Positions 1 through 4,900 of a DNA stretch of 7,768 nucleotides are shown here, piece by piece (position 1 is the stretch's first letter; each line of letters begins with the position of its first letter). Source of the DNA: Methanomicrobiales archaeon (GTDB taxonomy: Archaea; Halobacteriota; Methanomicrobia; Methanomicrobiales; Methanospirillaceae); assembly GCA_012798365.1 (NCBI GenBank), contig JAAZNH010000166.1, forward strand, positions 1 to 7,768, written 5' to 3'. Position numbers and translations under genes: made by a program. The notes under the pieces were generated by a model. That model was not told the DNA's origin, did not search any database, and saw nothing but the letters and a program-made list of their open reading frames with translations.

Positions 1-112
1 AACGTCCGCTGCAGCGATGCAGGGCGTGGCGGGACGGGAGCGCAGCATTCGAAAAACCAGAACAACTCTTTTGCCCACCCGGCAGGACTCCGGAAAACCC
101 CCGTTGAATCCA

Positions 113-120
113 TTTATATA
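113..120 (+). promoter_or_regulatory. TATA box of the TerB-like gene
   Basis: The AT-rich octamer TTTATATA stands alone in GC-rich DNA. Its centre is about 30 nt upstream of the ATG at 147, so with the usual archaeal spacing transcription would begin near 141-145. That makes the transcript leaderless or nearly so, and it argues against the GTG at 138 as the start codon. The box call is seen in the sequence; the start site is inferred. Confidence 0.6.
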
Positions 121-146
121 CGGGAACGGAACAATGGGTGGATTGT

Positions 147-602
147 ATGGTACTGGAACCCATTAAGCAACTCTTCGGGAAAGAGTCAAAAGGCAAAAAC
201 ATCCATGTCTCTCCGCGGGTCGCCCTGTACCTGGCAGCCCTGTCCGTGATCTCGGCTGACGGGACCATCGTGACTCCTGAGAGCAATGACGTGGAGAAGA
301 TCGTCCGGGGTGACAAGAAGAATTTCGAGATCGCCTGCCAGACGTTTTCCACCACCTCCTACCATGACGTCGTCGAGCTGGTTGCCCGTTCCCTCTCAGC
401 GGATCAGCAGGTTGCCCTGATCGCGATCCTGCTCGATCTCTCCATGGCTGACGGCGTGCTGGTGAAAGAGGAGGAGCAGATCATCATGGCCTACGTCACC
501 AAGTTCGGCATCCCGGCCTATGTCTTCAAGGATCTCTGCCACTACATCTCGCTCAAGAACAACTTCGCCCTCTTTGACACCGCAGCCCCCAGTATCCTGT
601 GA
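147..602 (+). CDS. TerB-like (tellurite resistance TerB family) helical protein
   Basis: This gene encodes a 151-residue soluble protein with no signal peptide or membrane helix. Two similar helical halves each carry an Ala-Asp-Gly turn (residues 37-39 and 101-103). The second reads ADGVLVKEEEQ followed by a helix ending in KFGIP, which is the typical TerB/DUF533-like pattern of an acidic loop before a helix. TerB domains are known as small all-helical folds, often associated with metal binding or membrane-stress systems, but the exact role in archaea is not established and no ter operon partners are visible here. I chose ATG 147 over the in-frame GTG 138 because the TATA box predicts transcription starting around 141-145. 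The GGGTGG at 135-140 could act as an RBS only if transcription starts further upstream. The gene stands alone with its own promoter and terminator region. Confidence 0.75.
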   Translation: MVLEPIKQLFGKESKGKNIHVSPRVALYLAALSVISADGTIVTPESNDVEKIVRGDKKNFEIACQTFSTTSYHDVVELVARSLSADQQVALIAILLDLSMADGVLVKEEEQIIMAYVTKFGIPAYVFKDLCHYISLKNNFALFDTAAPSIL

Positions 603-655
603 CCCTGCACCGGCGCGTCCTCCGGTACCCGCACAGGTATGCCGCACGAATATGC

Positions 656-724
656 CCCCGGGTATGCCGCCCGGGGTTCCCGGCACCTTTTTTCCCCTGA
701 AGAACCCGGCACCTGTTTTTTTTT
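656..724 (+). terminator. Terminator region with hairpin and two oligo-T tracts
   Basis: A perfect 7-bp stem (CCCCGGG at 656-662 with CCCGGGG at 670-676, loop of 7) is followed by a T6 tract at 688-693 and a T9 tract at 716-724. Each T tract directly follows a copy of CCCGGCACCT (679-688 and 705-714). Archaeal termination relies mainly on T-rich stretches, so this would end the TerB-like transcript. The remainder of the gap from 603 to 961 shows no convincing gene; the open frames there are proline/arginine-rich readings of GC-rich DNA. Confidence 0.55.
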
Positions 725-929
725 GTTCCCCCGTGCGACAAGGGTAACCCGGCCCTTTTCTCCCTCCTGCTGGTCGTGATCGCTTTTGTGCAATCCTCAC
801 GTTCCGGTATCCCCCGGGTCTTTTTCCCGCTGGTACTTCCTGGCGCCCGGATATCCTCCACGATCCTGCCATGGGTGACGCGGTCCGCATCCCGTATTCC
901 GCACCCCGCAGGAACCCGGCATCCATATG

Positions 930-937
930 TTTTTATT
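930..937 (+). promoter_or_regulatory. TATA box of the NHL-PEGA gene
   Basis: TTTTATTA lies in the only AT-rich patch before the gene. Its centre is about 28 nt upstream of the ATG at 962, and no Shine-Dalgarno motif lies between them, which suggests a leaderless or near-leaderless mRNA. This spacing also supports 962 as the start rather than any in-frame codon further upstream. Confidence 0.6.
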
Positions 938-961
938 ATCCCCCGGTATTACAGCCTCATT

Positions 962-2737
962 ATGTTTGAGCACTGCAGTGCACAAAAACGGATTCTTCTT
1001 CTCCTGCTCGTTACCACGCTCTGCCTGGTCCCGGCCAGTATGGCGGCCGGGACGTACCAGTTCGTGACAGCCTGGGGCGGAAACGGCACCGGTGACGGCC
1101 AGTTCATGGGGCCGACCGGGCTCACGGTCGATTCGGGCGGGTTTGTGTATGTTTCGGATTACTGGCTCAACCGGATCCAGAAGTTCGACCCGAACGGCGT
1201 CTACCTTGCAAAATGGGGCGTGAATGCACGGAACAACCAGGAAGCCCCGGCCGGGCAGCTGACCAGCGCCTTTGCCGTCCACAAGGATGCGGCGGGTAAT
1301 GTCTTTGTACTCGACTGCGGCGCCGGCCGTATCTGCCGGCTCCAGAAATTCACACCGGACGGAAAAAACCTCGGCGCATGGGGCTCTGCCGGGTCTGAAC
1401 CCGGCCAGTTCAGCCTGCCATGGGACCTGACCTCCGATGCTGCCGGCAACCTGTATATCACGGATACCGGCAACGACCGGGTCCAGAAGTTCGCTCCTGA
1501 CGGGACCTATATCACGACCTGGGGAAGTAAAGGGACCGGTGACGGTCAGTTCGACCGGCCCCTGGGTATTGCGGTCGGACCCACAGGAACCATCTATGTT
1601 GCGGATGCAGGAAACAACCGGATCCAGAAGTTCTCATCAACCGGCACGTTCCTGGGGAAATTTGGCACGTACGGCTCGGGAAACGGCCAGTTATACGACC
1701 CGACCGGGCTTGCCACGGATGCGGCCGGCAACCTCTTTGTGGTTGACAGCCTGAATTACCGCATCCAGAAATTCGCGGCAGATGACAGTTTCCTCACCTC
1801 GTGGGGGAGCCAGGGGGTTGCAAAAGGCCAGTTTGCCGGCCCGTTCAAGATCGGGGTTGACACCCACGGCGGGGTCTATGTGCTCGACTATGACACCTAT
1901 AACGTGGACAATCCCCCCGGGTTCCGGAAAGGAACCGGTGTCATGCGGGTCCAGAAGTTTGCTCCCGCGGGTACAGTAACCATTCCCCCGACAACGCCGG
2001 TGACCTCCGTCACCTCCCTTGCGCTCCCGGGGCTTGTGGTCAAATCCGTGCCGGACGGGGCGGATATCTTCATCGACGGTGAACAGAGGGGAACAACCCC
2101 GCAGACCTATTACGATATTCCTCCCGGTGACCACCTGGTCATCGTCTCGAAGATCGGGTACCTGGGCAGCTCGCAGCCGGTCAGCCTCGCCATGGGCGAG
2201 GTACGGACCGTGGACGTGACCCTGACCCGGCTCACCGAAGGGACCGGCATCATCTCCGTCCAGTCGGACCCGTCCGGGGCCTCCATTGTCCTTGACGGGG
2301 TGAATACCGGTGTTGCAACACCGCATGATTTCTATGGCATCACCCCGGGGACCCACACGCTGGAGATCTCGGCACTGGAGTACGGGACGTACAAGAAGAC
2401 GATAACCGTGGATCCCGGCACGACCGTGGTCGTCACCACGCCGTGGACCTACCAGGAGAAGGCAACCGTGGTGATGGTAAACTCGTACCCGGAAGGGGCA
2501 AATGTGTATATCGATGATGTCCTGCAGGGCACAACTCCGATGAGCCTGCACCTGAAAAAGGACCAGTACATCCTGAAGCTGACCAAAGAGAAGTACAAGG
2601 ATTATGAGATCGCCCTGGTTATCGCATCCGCCGATCCAATCTCCGTCTCCCCGACCCTTGAAGCCCCTGGCTTTGGGTTGGTGCTTGCCCTTGCCGCGCT
2701 CGGGGCGGCCGTCGTTGTCGCACGGAACCGGCGATAA
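962..2737 (+). CDS. Secreted NHL-repeat beta-propeller with three PEGA domains and a PGF-CTERM anchor
   Basis: The protein has 591 residues. A signal peptide (about 1-29, Leu-rich core at 11-17, cleavage near SMAA) leads into six NHL blades. The blade-boundary aromatic in W/F-G falls at residues 38, 85, 140, 187, 234 and 281, an almost constant 47-residue period, and most blades carry the YV-D...RIQKF signature. A Thr/Pro linker (about 338-355) is followed by three PEGA domains whose P-x-G-A motifs start at residues 364, 437 and 510, exactly 73 apart. The C-terminus (569-591) has PGFG, a hydrophobic helix and RNRR, the tripartite PGF-CTERM signal that archaeosortase A removes before lipid attachment. 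The frame stays open upstream to 776, but that extension is Arg/Pro-rich and would place the signal peptide internally, so I chose ATG 962. NHL propellers usually bind proteins or glycans; the ligand here is unknown. It probably acts on the cell surface or S-layer. Confidence 0.88.
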   Translation: MFEHCSAQKRILLLLLVTTLCLVPASMAAGTYQFVTAWGGNGTGDGQFMGPTGLTVDSGGFVYVSDYWLNRIQKFDPNGVYLAKWGVNARNNQEAPAGQLTSAFAVHKDAAGNVFVLDCGAGRICRLQKFTPDGKNLGAWGSAGSEPGQFSLPWDLTSDAAGNLYITDTGNDRVQKFAPDGTYITTWGSKGTGDGQFDRPLGIAVGPTGTIYVADAGNNRIQKFSSTGTFLGKFGTYGSGNGQLYDPTGLATDAAGNLFVVDSLNYRIQKFAADDSFLTSWGSQGVAKGQFAGPFKIGVDTHGGVYVLDYDTYNVDNPPGFRKGTGVMRVQKFAPAGTVTIPPTTPVTSVTSLALPGLVVKSVPDGADIFIDGEQRGTTPQTYYDIPPGDHLVIVSKIGYLGSSQPVSLAMGEVRTVDVTLTRLTEGTGIISVQSDPSGASIVLDGVNTGVATPHDFYGITPGTHTLEISALEYGTYKKTITVDPGTTVVVTTPWTYQEKATVVMVNSYPEGANVYIDDVLQGTTPMSLHLKKDQYILKLTKEKYKDYEIALVIASADPISVSPTLEAPGFGLVLALAALGAAVVVARNRR

Positions 2738-2770
2738 TTTTTTGCGCTGGTGCTCTGGTGCTGACGACAC

Positions 2771-2808
2771 GGGGGAGCCGGCTCCCCCTTGATTTTTTTC
2801 CCTTTTTT
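2771..2808 (+). terminator. Palindromic hairpin plus T-tracts after the NHL-PEGA gene
   Basis: A perfect 18-nt palindrome (GGGGGAGCCGGCTCCCCC, 2771-2788) folds as a 7-bp stem with a CCGG loop. It is followed by T7 at 2793-2799 and T6 at 2803-2808. This is a strong terminator 34 nt beyond the stop codon and separates this transcript from the next gene. Confidence 0.75.
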
Positions 2809-2860
2809 GATCATGGTTCAACAACAAGGTTTTTCCACCAGAACGGGTGAGTATCAATCA

Positions 2861-2867
2861 GGAGAGG
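2861..2867 (+). promoter_or_regulatory. Shine-Dalgarno of the small zinc-ribbon gene
   Basis: GGAGAGG lies 7 nt before the ATG at 2875, which fixes that start. No clear TATA box is visible between the preceding terminator and this site. The presence of an RBS indicates a transcript with a leader, unlike the two genes upstream. Confidence 0.6.
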
Positions 2868-2874
2868 CAAGGAT

Positions 2875-3213
2875 ATGTTCTGTGAGCATTGCGGCGCCCG
2901 GGTGCCGGACTATTCGAAATTCTGCGAGCAGTGTGGAAAACCGCTGACCGGCCGGGTCGCAGCACCGCCACCGGGGCCGGGCTATTCCCCGCAGGCCCGC
3001 GGCTCACCGCAGTATTCCCGTATCGTGTTCTGGATCCGGAAGCGGTGCGGCAACCGGCTCATGGAGGGGATGAATGCCGGGCAGGTGCGGGATGAACTTG
3101 AACAGATCTTCCACAATGAACGCACCCGCGGGATATCGAAGTTCCAGCTGAACGGGTTCCGGGCCTACATCGAACACCTGCGGTACGAGGAACTGCTCCA
3201 GCGCCGGCCCTGA
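2875..3213 (+). CDS. Small double-CxxC zinc-ribbon protein
   Basis: This gene encodes a 112-residue protein without signal peptide or membrane helix. An N-terminal zinc ribbon has its four ligands at C3, C6, C17 and C20 (CEHC and CEQC knuckles). A Pro/Gly-rich linker (about 26-48) follows, then a basic, probably helical C-terminal domain (about 49-112) containing FWIRKRCGNR and a helix ending in EELLQRR. The family is common in archaea as cytoplasmic zinc-ribbon proteins of unknown function. Such ribbons can bind nucleic acid or protein, and nothing here decides which. The first knuckle shares FCEHCGAR with the zinc-ribbon membrane protein downstream, including 17 identical nucleotides. I do not recognise the C-terminal domain. 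Confidence 0.8.
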   Translation: MFCEHCGARVPDYSKFCEQCGKPLTGRVAAPPPGPGYSPQARGSPQYSRIVFWIRKRCGNRLMEGMNAGQVRDELEQIFHNERTRGISKFQLNGFRAYIEHLRYEELLQRRP

Positions 3214-3295
3214 CGTGAGGTGGGATTATTGCCGGGGCAGGCTGTCCTTTCCGTTTGTCCGGAAGGTCCGGCTCGATCTGTTGAATGCTTTGTTT

Positions 3296-3440
3296 GGATC
3301 CATTCTCCCGTCCATCCAGTCCGGCTCTCCTTTCCCGGCAGGTCATTGCGCTCCATTGTGCCTGCGGATCGTTCTCCTGTCCATCCAGTCCATCCCGGTG
3401 GCACACCTGTCCCGGCAGGTCAATGAGTTCCGGTATGCCT
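3296..3440 (+). repeat. Imperfect tandem repeat, about 70-77 bp unit, two clear copies
   Basis: Copy 1 (3296-3365) and copy 2 (3366-3440) both begin with GGATC. In each, TTCTCC(C/T)GTCCATCCAGTCC follows (3303-3322 and 3372-3391, 19 of 20 identical). A second block starting TCCCGGCAGGTCA comes next (3333-3363 and 3410-3440, 25 of 31 identical). The offset is 69 between the first blocks and 77 between the second, so an 8-bp indel breaks any shared reading frame and argues for a non-coding repeat. Weaker AGGTC-containing echoes lie at about 3253-3275 and 3445-3458. The function is unknown; it could be a replication-slippage product, a structured RNA or a multi-site protein-binding region. Confidence 0.65.
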
Positions 3441-3482
3441 TTCGTCTGTGCAGGTCATCTCCCGGGTATTGCGGTGACCGGT

Positions 3483-3514
3483 AGCCCGATTGCCCTGCTG
3501 CCCGGTTGCCCGGT
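3483..3514 (+). repeat. Short 8-bp tandem repeat
   Basis: Four consecutive 8-bp units read AGCCCGAT, TGCCCTGC, TGCCCGGT and TGCCCGGT; the last two are identical and the first two diverge. The run sits in the gene-free stretch 3214-3680, just after the longer tandem repeats. It is small and may only reflect slippage. Confidence 0.5.
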
Positions 3515-3551
3515 AGCATGGCGGCGGGCCGCGTGAGGCACCCGTCGTGTG

Positions 3552-3590
3552 CTGACCCCTGGCCGGCCGTGGCCTGTGTGCCCGGGTCAG
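3552..3590 (+). other. Long-loop hairpin with 7-bp perfect stem
   Basis: CTGACCC (3552-3558) pairs with GGGTCAG (3584-3590) around a 25-nt GC-rich loop that contains the palindrome GGCCGGCC. No T-tract follows, so it is not a classical terminator. It lies directly upstream of the promoter of the zinc-ribbon membrane protein and could be a protein-binding site or part of a structured RNA. The pairing is seen; the role is inferred. Confidence 0.4.
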
Positions 3591-3603
3591 GAAAAACCTC
3601 CCG

Positions 3604-3619
3604 TTAAAAACCCTTATTA
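3604..3619 (+). promoter_or_regulatory. Promoter (TATA region) of the zinc-ribbon membrane protein gene
   Basis: TTAAAAACCCTTATTA is the AT-rich element in an otherwise GC-rich gap. Using TTATTA as the box, transcription would start around 3640, giving a leader of about 40 nt that includes the GGGAGG RBS at 3663-3668. Confidence 0.5.
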
Positions 3620-3642
3620 CCCTGCAGGGCTGATTCTGCCCT
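3620..3642 (+). promoter_or_regulatory. Candidate operator: palindrome and inverted repeat between TATA and start site
   Basis: The perfect 10-bp palindrome CCCTGCAGGG (3620-3629) overlaps an inverted repeat AGGGC (3626-3630) / GCCCT (3638-3642) with a 7-nt spacer. It occupies the stretch just downstream of the TATA element, a position where archaeal repressors commonly act by blocking RNA polymerase. The symmetry is seen; an operator role is inference. Confidence 0.35.
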
Positions 3643-3662
3643 ATACCCGGGATCTACGTTGA

Positions 3663-3668
3663 GGGAGG
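3663..3668 (+). promoter_or_regulatory. Shine-Dalgarno of the zinc-ribbon membrane protein
   Basis: GGGAGG lies 12 nt before the ATG at 3681. The spacing is longer than usual, but there is no better motif and no other in-frame start before the first zinc knuckle. Confidence 0.5.
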
Positions 3669-3680
3669 CTGTAACAAACC

Positions 3681-4319
3681 ATGGTGATCTGTCCGAACTG
3701 CGGCAGGAATACGCCGAAAGGAACGTTCTGTGAGCATTGCGGGGCACGGATCGACGGGCCCGGGCCGGGCGGTGCGAAAAGCCGGATGCTCCTTATCGGC
3801 ATTGTCATCGTCTTTGCGATCCTGGCGATTGCGGCTTTCATCGTGTTCCAGCCGGGCATGGCGGGGCAGCAGCAGGTTCAGGGAAAGGTACCGGCGCAGG
3901 TGACGGGGCAGGTACAACAGCCGGCGCAGGGGACCCTGGCCGCACAGCAGACCACGGCAGCCTCTCCTCTCACGGCCGCAGTGCCGCCGACCCTCATCAT
4001 CACGTCCGCCGGGAAGCGAGGGAGCATGGATGCGGTGAAGGGGCAGGTCACCGGCACCACGCCTGGGTCGCACAGCGTGGTGGTCTATATCTATGTCGGG
4101 AAATGGTACGGGCCCAAGCCGCTGTGGGAGAAGCCCCTGACGCCGATCGCGGCTGATGGCAGCTGGTCGTGCAGCATCGGTACGGCAGCAACCGATGCGG
4201 ATGCAACCCGGGTGGCGGCGTATGTGGTGCCGGCCGGAGTAGTGCCGGAGCAGGTGGATGGGGTGGCGGAGTTGCCGGCCGGGATGGCGCAGTACCCGTA
4301 CCGGGTGGTGGAGAGGTAG
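3681..4319 (+). CDS. Zinc ribbon - single membrane helix - outer beta-domain protein
   Basis: The 212-residue protein has three parts. An N-terminal zinc ribbon has its ligands at C4, C7, C17 and C20 (CPNC and CEHC). One membrane helix follows (about 36-56), preceded by a basic KSR stretch that keeps the ribbon in the cytoplasm. A Gln/Ala/Pro-rich low-complexity linker (about 60-100) joins this to a C-terminal domain (about 101-212) predicted to lie outside the cell. The outer domain looks like a beta-sandwich, with WYGPKP (142-147), DGSW (159-162) and DADAT (172-176) ending in a strand with VAAYVVP. I recall a similar GPKP / DGxW pattern in exported bacterial proteins of unknown function, but I cannot name the family with confidence. 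The architecture would suit a receptor or surface-attachment protein. It shares FCEHCGAR with the zinc-ribbon protein upstream. Confidence 0.82.
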   Translation: MVICPNCGRNTPKGTFCEHCGARIDGPGPGGAKSRMLLIGIVIVFAILAIAAFIVFQPGMAGQQQVQGKVPAQVTGQVQQPAQGTLAAQQTTAASPLTAAVPPTLIITSAGKRGSMDAVKGQVTGTTPGSHSVVVYIYVGKWYGPKPLWEKPLTPIAADGSWSCSIGTAATDADATRVAAYVVPAGVVPEQVDGVAELPAGMAQYPYRVVER

Positions 4320-4322
4320 GGG

Positions 4323-4328
4323 TTTTTT
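4323..4328 (+). terminator. Oligo-T terminator after the zinc-ribbon membrane protein
   Basis: A T6 tract begins 4 nt after the stop codon and follows a G-rich stretch. There is no hairpin. It is a minimal archaeal-type terminator, supported only by its position and composition. A further T7 tract at 4370-4376 could act as a backup. Confidence 0.4.
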
Positions 4329-4380
4329 CTGGTTTAACCGTAACATGTATTAATCCCATCACCCAATATTTTTTTAACGA

Positions 4381-4388
4381 TTATATTT
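4381..4388 (+). promoter_or_regulatory. TATA box of the winged-helix regulator gene
   Basis: TTATATTT is centred about 36 nt upstream of the ATG at 4421, which places the start of transcription near 4410 and gives a leader of roughly 10 nt. The GGAG at 4404-4407 would then lie at or before the transcript start, so it is doubtful as an RBS. Confidence 0.55.
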
Positions 4389-4420
4389 CCCCTGGACAAA
4401 ACCGGAGAACGAAGTTACCA

Positions 4421-4828
4421 ATGATAGAAAAAACCATCCAGCTTTTCACGGAAAAAGAAGAAGCATTTGCCCGTCTGCTTATCGCGGCCGGTATGAAGAA
4501 GAATGTTGCAATGGCACTGGTGTATCTTGCAAATGCCAACAAAGCGACCTCACGGGACATCGAGCGCGGGACGGACCTGCGACAACCGGAAGTGAGCCTC
4601 GCCATCAAGTACATGGCAGACCGGGGCTGGGTCTCCTATACTGAAGAATTCCCCCGCAGGGAAGGCCGGCCGGGCCGGATCTATACTCTGGAGAAGAAGG
4701 TCCCGGAAATTATCACCGCTTTTGAGAAGCAGGTGAAGGCAGAAGCGAACCATAAGCTGGCCCTCCTGAAGAAGATGCGGGAGTTTACCTGTGTGTGTTT
4801 GGGAGCAGAGGGACGAAACAGGGGCTGA
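4421..4828 (+). CDS. Winged-helix transcriptional regulator
   Basis: The protein has 135 residues and a winged helix-turn-helix domain at about 13-90. The first helices contain NVAMALVYLANA (28-39). A helix with SRDIERGTDL precedes the recognition helix (about 54-67, RQPEVSLAIKYMAD), and the wing carries GRPGRIYTL (82-90), the GRP-x-x-Y-x-L pattern seen in many archaeal MarR/ArsR/TrmB-like regulators. A charged C-terminal helix (about 93-125) could mediate dimerisation. There is no membrane segment and no ligand domain. I chose ATG 4421 because it follows the TATA box and the sequence before it in the same frame is Gly-rich, non-protein-like and overlaps the upstream gene. It sits at the strand switch, convergent with the propeller gene, and could regulate itself or neighbours; the target is unknown. 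Confidence 0.85.
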   Translation: MIEKTIQLFTEKEEAFARLLIAAGMKKNVAMALVYLANANKATSRDIERGTDLRQPEVSLAIKYMADRGWVSYTEEFPRREGRPGRIYTLEKKVPEIITAFEKQVKAEANHKLALLKKMREFTCVCLGAEGRNRG

Positions 4829-4900
4829 ACCGATGTGTTTTGATACATCTTTCATCACTCCCACCCCCGTGGGGTAAATCCTGTTCTTCCCATCACCATT
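4829..4900. other. Convergent intergenic spacer with weak hairpins
   Basis: Two convergent genes end here. Two small stems are visible: GATGT (4832-4836) with ACATC (4845-4849), and CCCAC (4860-4864) with GTGGG (4869-4873). The + strand after them is pyrimidine-rich (CATCTTTTCTCC). No strong T-tract serves the minus-strand gene. A weak bidirectional terminator is possible but not proven. Confidence 0.35.

Noticed and set aside
1..110. Possible end of an upstream gene or start of a minus-strand gene (ATG at 48 reading off the left edge)
   Set aside because: All three + frames stay open for about 100 nt simply because the DNA is GC-rich, and the 16-codon minus-strand fragment has no RBS or recognisable sequence.
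396..926. Minus-strand open frame over the TerB-like gene and the following gap
   Set aside because: Its composition is Gly/Arg/Pro-rich, it has no domain signature, and it overlaps the real gene and the terminator tracts.
776..961. In-frame upstream extension of the NHL-PEGA protein
   Set aside because: The extension would put the signal peptide about 70 residues inside the protein, and the TATA box at 930-937 lies within it, so the transcript would begin after the upstream ATG.
1691..2857. Long minus-strand open frame (388 codons) opposite the NHL-PEGA gene
   Set aside because: It has no recognisable domain, is rich in Gly/Arg/Asp/His as expected for the antisense of GC-rich coding DNA, and the + strand encodes clear NHL, PEGA and sorting motifs throughout.
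3296..3458. Possible CRISPR array
   Set aside because: There are only two clear units, repeats and spacers are not of constant length, homology extends across most of the unit, and no cas gene is present.
3165..3484. Overlapping short open frames on both strands across the tandem repeats
   Set aside because: The 8-bp indel between the two repeat copies shifts the frame, so no reading frame is conserved between copies, and there is no RBS or recognisable product.
3653..4362. Minus-strand open frames (up to 230 codons) opposite the zinc-ribbon membrane protein
   Set aside because: They are Arg/His/Pro-rich with no domain, whereas the + strand encodes a zinc ribbon, membrane helix and outer domain with normal composition.
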